Source: Mycobacterium spongiae
GTDB lineage: Bacteria > Actinomycetota > Actinomycetes > Mycobacteriales > Mycobacteriaceae
Assembly: GCF_018278905.1 (NCBI RefSeq)
Contig: NZ_CP046600.1
Coordinates: 3,596,001-3,660,000, forward strand
Direction: 5' to 3'
DNA: 64,000 bases
Below are positions 60,136 to 64,000 of the stretch, one piece after another. The position numbers and the translations under genes are program-made. The notes under the pieces were generated by a model. The model saw only the letters and a list, made by a program, of their open reading frames with translations, did no database searches and was not told where the DNA came from. Within the stretch, counting starts at the first letter, position 1; the number at the start of each line of letters is the position of its first letter.

Positions 60136-60618
60136 GATGCTATTGCCTTTTTACTTGCTATCGCCCTGCCGAGCAGGCCTCTAGTGTATGTCCGGTCTGG
60201 CGACCGCACCCCAATTACGGATAACGCAACAATGCGCGGCTCCGCGACCGCCAACAGCTCCACCCAGCCGTCCCGAACGCGGTCGATGTCGATGACCCTA
60301 CCCACGGATTGTCCGTACGTATTGGTATTGGAAAAGTTCTAATGAAAACAGACGAGTTCTCATGGACGGTCGTTCTGTGCGCGGACCACCAAGACGTGGT
60401 CTGCCAATGGTGGAGCCACCCTCACCGGATTCGGGAACAACCTCGGCGGTTCTTAGCCGTAGCAGCGCCAGGCCGCTCAACAACGTCGGCTAGCGCAAAA
60501 TGCACTGAGGGCGCGGGCACTAGGTGCCCGCGCCCTCAGCGCGATTTACTTGACGGTCAGGGCAAGCGCACCGGAAACCCCGGTGCGCCGCCCCGAACCG
60601 AATCCTCTTGCGACCTCG
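60136..60618. other. gene-free stretch between PPE gene and esxO
   Basis: Apart from the strong hairpin at 60505-60539, I see no gene. The promoter of the PPE gene should lie in the lower part, but no clear -10/-35 pair stands out. Confidence 0.5.
60505..60539 (-). terminator. strong hairpin terminator of the esxPO operon
   Basis: CTGAGGGCGCGGGCAC and GTGCCCGCGCCCTCAG form a perfect 16-bp stem with a TAG loop, 80 bases after the esxO stop. On the minus strand it is followed by TGCATTTTGCG, a weak T tract. This is by far the strongest hairpin I noticed in the window. Confidence 0.85.
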
Positions 60619-60903
60619 TCAGGCCCAGCTGGAGCCAACGGCGCTGTCGGTGCTCGCCATGTTGTTGCCGGCGGCTTGCACCTTCTGCCCGTGGGCGTTG
60701 GCCTGCTGGTAGATCACCTGGAAGTTACGCCCCAACTGGGCGATGAACTCCTGGCACGCCACCGAACCGGCGCCGCCCCAAAAGTCACCAGCAGCCAGCA
60801 CATCGCGAACGATGGCCTGGTGCTCAGCCTCCAACGATGCGGCCTGCGCGCGAATCAACGCGCCATGGGCGTCGACATCGCCGAACTGGTAATTGATGGT
60901 CAT
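60619..60903 (-). CDS. esxO: EsxO-like WXG100 protein
   Basis: The 94-residue ESAT-6-like protein has WGGAG between two helices in the hairpin fold of ESX substrates. It belongs to the EsxI/L/N/O/V group (start MTINYQFGDVDAHGALIRAQ). AGGAGG precedes the ATG. Together with EsxP upstream it forms a secreted heterodimer, of the type exported by ESX-5. Equals Rv2346c in length. Confidence 0.95.
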   Translation of the reverse strand: MTINYQFGDVDAHGALIRAQAASLEAEHQAIVRDVLAAGDFWGGAGSVACQEFIAQLGRNFQVIYQQANAHGQKVQAAGNNMASTDSAVGSSWA

Positions 60904-60935
60904 TGGTTTTGTCCTCCTGACTCGAAGCTTGTGGG

Positions 60936-61250
<315 letters not shown>

Positions 61251-61365
61251 TTACATGGACCTAATTACATGGGAGTTGTATACAGGTTGACTGCTGCGAT
61301 CATCGGCACTGGACACCAGAACCGTCGATCACTCGTGACACAAGTACAGTCTTTCCCTCCCCTCT

Positions 61366-61692
61366 CTAACCGGCCGCCGGAGAATGCGGTATCACGCTGC
61401 TGTTGTTGCGCGGCATCTCAAAGCGCGGTTCGGCATTCTCGGCCTCCCACTCGCGCCATTCGGCCCACTCGTCCCATTCGTCCATCGCTGCGGCTTCCGA
61501 GTCTGCCGCCTCGGCCACCGTGCCATCGCCCTCTACACCGTCTTCAGGATCGGGCGCCCAGTGGTCGTAGTCGTCCGGAGGCACGGCTACACCCCAAGTG
61601 AGCGGAACCGACAACCCGCAGAGCAACCCCGATTCACCCCGTTTCGCCGCCACCGCATCGGGCGGCAAGGGTGGACCAAGAGGCAAAAGCAC
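61366..61692 (-). CDS. acidic Trp-rich protein (Rv2348c-like)
   Basis: The 108-residue product has an N-terminal Pro-rich part (PLGPPLPPDAV) and an acidic stretch with regularly spaced Trp (MDEWDEWAEWREWEAENAEP), ending SSVIPHSPAAG. It matches Rv2348c from memory. The GTG at 61692 gives the same length; an ATG at 61707 is also open. It has no signal peptide. Its place beside esxPO suggests a link to ESX secretion, which is inference. Confidence 0.8.
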   Translation of the reverse strand: MLLPLGPPLPPDAVAAKRGESGLLCGLSVPLTWGVAVPPDDYDHWAPDPEDGVEGDGTVAEAADSEAAAMDEWDEWAEWREWEAENAEPRFEMPRNNSSVIPHSPAAG

Positions 61693-62382
61693 GCTGTCCC
61701 CTTCCACTGCCTATCTCGATACACCAACGCTCAATGGCCAGACCATCGAGCTCTCCGAATCGTATGACAAACCGGAGACAATATCCGCAAAATTCTGGAA
61801 TTTTCCTTGTACCAGAGCCGACGCGTCTCACGGAAGCCCGCCGATGACGACGCGCCACGCAGTGTGCCCCACGCCGCCCCCCGGCCGCCGGCCAGGGGAT
61901 TTGGGGTCGCGCCGCGAGTGCGAGCCTTCAACCATGCAACAAGATACGGCGTCCATACAATACGGTACGGCGTCGCACGCGTCAACGGATGCCGTTCGGA
62001 ATCTGAGTAGGGAAGCCCTTGGTCCAGGACCCTCAACACCCGACTGGGCTGACTTTGGGTCAGCTTCGCCGGTCGACACACGGGGCGATCCACGGTGGGC
62101 AGCGACATGCCGGGCGGCGCGGCGGGTGCCGGCATCCCGAAGCGCTTGCCGATCAACTGCAGCTGCGAGGCGTGGTCGCATTGATCGTGGCGCGACCCCG
62201 TCCTTCGAAGACCCCGCGGCACCTGCCCGGTGCTCACGGCCCGCACCCTCCGTCGCACATTCCGCTCGCACTTGGTCCCCATTGGCAGCTGCCAGGAATA
62301 AGATTGTCGCGGCCTGGTTTCACCAGAATTCGCGGCCATTCGAACCTCGTAACGGGGCGATTTTCCGGGCCCGGCCGCCAAT
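61693..62382. other. gene-free stretch with phospholipase remnant
   Basis: No complete gene is seen. The stretch holds a short phospholipase C-like fragment (listed separately) and an imperfect repeat TACGGCGTC near 61944-61970. Confidence 0.5.
62110..62189 (-). pseudogene. phospholipase C C-terminal remnant
   Basis: The translation DHASQLQLIGKRFGMPAP matches the [18 protein letters not shown] segment near the end of the adjacent PlcC. It lies about 200 bases beyond the plcC stop in the same orientation and lacks flanking homology I can recognise. It is probably the trace of a second plc gene. Confidence 0.5.
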
Positions 62383-63921
62383 TCAGCTGCAGAGTCCGCT
62401 GGGAGTACCGCGGGTGGGCGAGGTCTCCTGGGTTGGCATCGCCTGCGGAAACGGCACCCGATACGGAACGGCCGGCAGCGCGCCGTCGGTGGTCCCCAAC
62501 ACCACATTGGGGACGCACTGCGGCAACTTCGGCACGGCCGCCAGCAAGGGGTGGCTCAAATTGGGCTTGGCCGGGTTCGGCGGGCTCGCGAAGTTGAACG
62601 TCGACGTCATATCGCCGACGACCCCGTCCCGCCAAGCGGACAGGTTGGGAACCGGCACACCGAACCGCGTGCTAATGAACTTCAGCGTCGACGTGTGATC
62701 AAACGTGTCACTGACCATCAGCGCGCCGCGGCTGAACGGGGAGATGACGAAGCAGGGAACCCGAAAGCCCAAACCGATCGGCCCACGGATGCCGCCCGAC
62801 CCATCCACCGCGTCGATATCGGGGACCGTCACGAATTCACCCGGCGTGCCCGGGGGCGGCGTTGGCGGGATGACGTGGTCGAAGAAACCGCCGTTCTCGT
62901 CATAGTTGATGATCAGCGCGGTCTTTTCCCACACAGCTGGATTGGAAAGCAGAATCCGCAGCGCGGTCACCATGGCCACCGCGCCGAACGCAACCGGCAA
63001 CGCGGGATGTTCGGATTGCAGGAAATTCGGCACTAGCCAGGACACCTTGGGCAACCGGTCTGCCCGGACGTCGGCGGCGAAGTCTCGCGGGTAGCTCGGA
63101 GAAATACCGAAACGGGCCAAATTTGACCTCGGATCCGCGGACTGCCTGAAAGCCTGTATCAGTCCGTTGTTGCTGAGCGGTGAGTTGATCAACGGCCCGA
63201 AGAACTTGTTCTGGTACACCTTCCAGCTGACCGCGGCATCTTCGAGGTTTTCGGGCATGAGGCGCCACCGATACTGCTGATGCGGTATGAACCCGGGCTC
63301 CACCAGCTGCGGTCCGCCGTCGACGCCGTCGGGGTCGATGGTGGCGCTCATCCAGTACAGCCGGTTGGGCAGCGTGCCGCCCAGTAGCGAACAATAAAAT
63401 CCGTCGCAGATCGTGAAGGTGTCCGCCAGCAGGTAGTGGATCGGAATGTCTTGCCGGGTGTAATAGCCCATCGTCATGGGGACGTAGGGCGCGGCACGTT
63501 CCCCCGCTTGCGCGGGTAGCCAATTGTCGTTGGCGCCGTCGTGCCATGCCTCGTGCATGGCGATCCATTGGTGCGCAGGGTCATTGACGCACTCGCCCTG
63601 AACCAACGGGCCTCGGGTGGTATCAAGACGAAACGGAATGGTGATCCCGGCTGGGTCCAGGGCCTGCGTCATGGGATTCCATCCCGCCTGTGCGAACAGC
63701 GGCGACGGGTCATCGAATCCGCGGGTGCCCGACAGCGTCCCGAAGTAGTGATCGAACGACCGGTTCTCCTGCATCAACAACACGATGTGCTCGATGTCGG
63801 TCAAATGGCCCTGGCAGGGTCCCGCACCATAGGCCTTTTCGATCACCGGGGCCGCATAGTCCATCATTATCGCCCCCGCGCCGACGGCGGCGAGCTTGGT
63901 CATGAATTCTCGCCGTGACAT
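62383..63921 (-). CDS. plcC: phospholipase C PlcC
   Basis: The 512-residue acid-phosphatase-superfamily phospholipase C is exported by the Tat pathway: [19 protein letters not shown] at the start has the twin Arg. The mature part begins with [20 protein letters not shown], the catalytic and metal-binding signature. Later segments ([24 protein letters not shown]) complete the fold. The whole length is present, close to Rv2349c (508). ATG at 63921 is chosen to match the family; a GTG at 63966 adds 15 residues. The window ends just upstream, so its promoter and possible plcB are not visible. Confidence 0.93.
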   Translation of the reverse strand: MSRREFMTKLAAVGAGAIMMDYAAPVIEKAYGAGPCQGHLTDIEHIVLLMQENRSFDHYFGTLSGTRGFDDPSPLFAQAGWNPMTQALDPAGITIPFRLDTTRGPLVQGECVNDPAHQWIAMHEAWHDGANDNWLPAQAGERAAPYVPMTMGYYTRQDIPIHYLLADTFTICDGFYCSLLGGTLPNRLYWMSATIDPDGVDGGPQLVEPGFIPHQQYRWRLMPENLEDAAVSWKVYQNKFFGPLINSPLSNNGLIQAFRQSADPRSNLARFGISPSYPRDFAADVRADRLPKVSWLVPNFLQSEHPALPVAFGAVAMVTALRILLSNPAVWEKTALIINYDENGGFFDHVIPPTPPPGTPGEFVTVPDIDAVDGSGGIRGPIGLGFRVPCFVISPFSRGALMVSDTFDHTSTLKFISTRFGVPVPNLSAWRDGVVGDMTSTFNFASPPNPAKPNLSHPLLAAVPKLPQCVPNVVLGTTDGALPAVPYRVPFPQAMPTQETSPTRGTPSGLCS

Positions 63922-64000
63922 CCCAAGAAACGGGCCGCCGCTCACTTCAACTGCCTTTCTGCGCACATTTCAGATCACGGTATAGACACGGTGGTTCCGG

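Noticed and set aside
61598-62698. 366-codon plus-strand ORF between the Rv2348c-like gene and plcC
   Set aside because: Crosses the plcC coding sequence in antisense and has no recognisable domain or ribosome binding site.

Overview
The window is chromosomal DNA of a slow-growing Mycobacterium from the M. tuberculosis clade (a M. kansasii-like relative is my guess), but not M. tuberculosis itself. High GC, GTG/TTG starts, PPE/PGRS/Esx proteins and F420-type enzymes point to the genus. From about 13.9 kb to the right end, gene content and order follow, from memory, the H37Rv segment Rv2314c to Rv2349c: TldD/PmbA pair, uspABC, rocE-rocD-ddaH, an AsnC regulator, an ECF transporter, narK1, lppP, mez, cysK1-cysE, tRNA-Asn, dnaG, dgt, esxO/esxP and plcC. 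Several genes H37Rv has here (PE23, stp, and the Rv2336-lppQ block containing moeW, mmpL9 and PE_PGRS39) are absent, and other genes are present instead.

Region 1 (1-7.5 kb) is accessory DNA beside a tRNA-Met gene (7463-7536). A divergent copy of the 3' half of a CAT-anticodon tRNA lies at 1711-1756, and a tyrosine-recombinase C-terminal remnant lies just beyond the tRNA. Between the two tRNA sequences are a ParA-like ATPase with a HEPN-motif partner, an IS110-family element, an IS3-type transposase remnant and a large protein with a DUF3883-like nuclease domain behind a sulfur-binding-like (ScoMcrA-type) domain. It reads as a small eroded defence island. A PLD-like protein and an unknown gene lie to its left.

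Region 2 (8-13.7 kb) holds a LysR regulator with a divergent small gene, a Ddn-like F420 enzyme, two membrane proteins (one capped by zinc ribbons), a two-domain ABM-like protein and a lipoprotein with a polythreonine linker.

Region 3 (13.9-30.8 kb) is metabolic core: TldD/PmbA proteases, the UspABC sugar importer, and an arginine/ornithine catabolic operon (ddaH-rocD-rocE-universal stress protein) divergent from an AsnC regulator. rocD is a single intact gene here, whereas in M. tuberculosis it is split. A TetR/SDR divergent pair with a clear tandem palindromic operator, and an ECF transporter divergent from a MarR regulator, follow.

Region 4 (30.9-36.4 kb) is a lineage-specific insert between the MarR gene and narK1. 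It holds an FHA-ABC protein whose ATPase motifs are all degenerate, a broken phytase-like esterase, a VIT-family transporter and an acyl-CoA oxidase-like enzyme.

Region 5 (36.4-49.2 kb) holds narK1, lppP, a cupin protein, malic enzyme, a polycysteine leader peptide ahead of cysK1-cysE, tRNA-Asn, dnaG, dgt and a TPM-domain membrane protein.

Region 6 (49.2-64 kb) is dominated by one 3,624-residue PPE protein. It joins a PPE domain, two near-identical 3.8-kb in-frame MPTR blocks and a C-terminal PGRS domain introduced by a PE_PGRS-type linker. Upstream are esxO/esxP, a small acidic protein, a phospholipase C remnant and full-length plcC.
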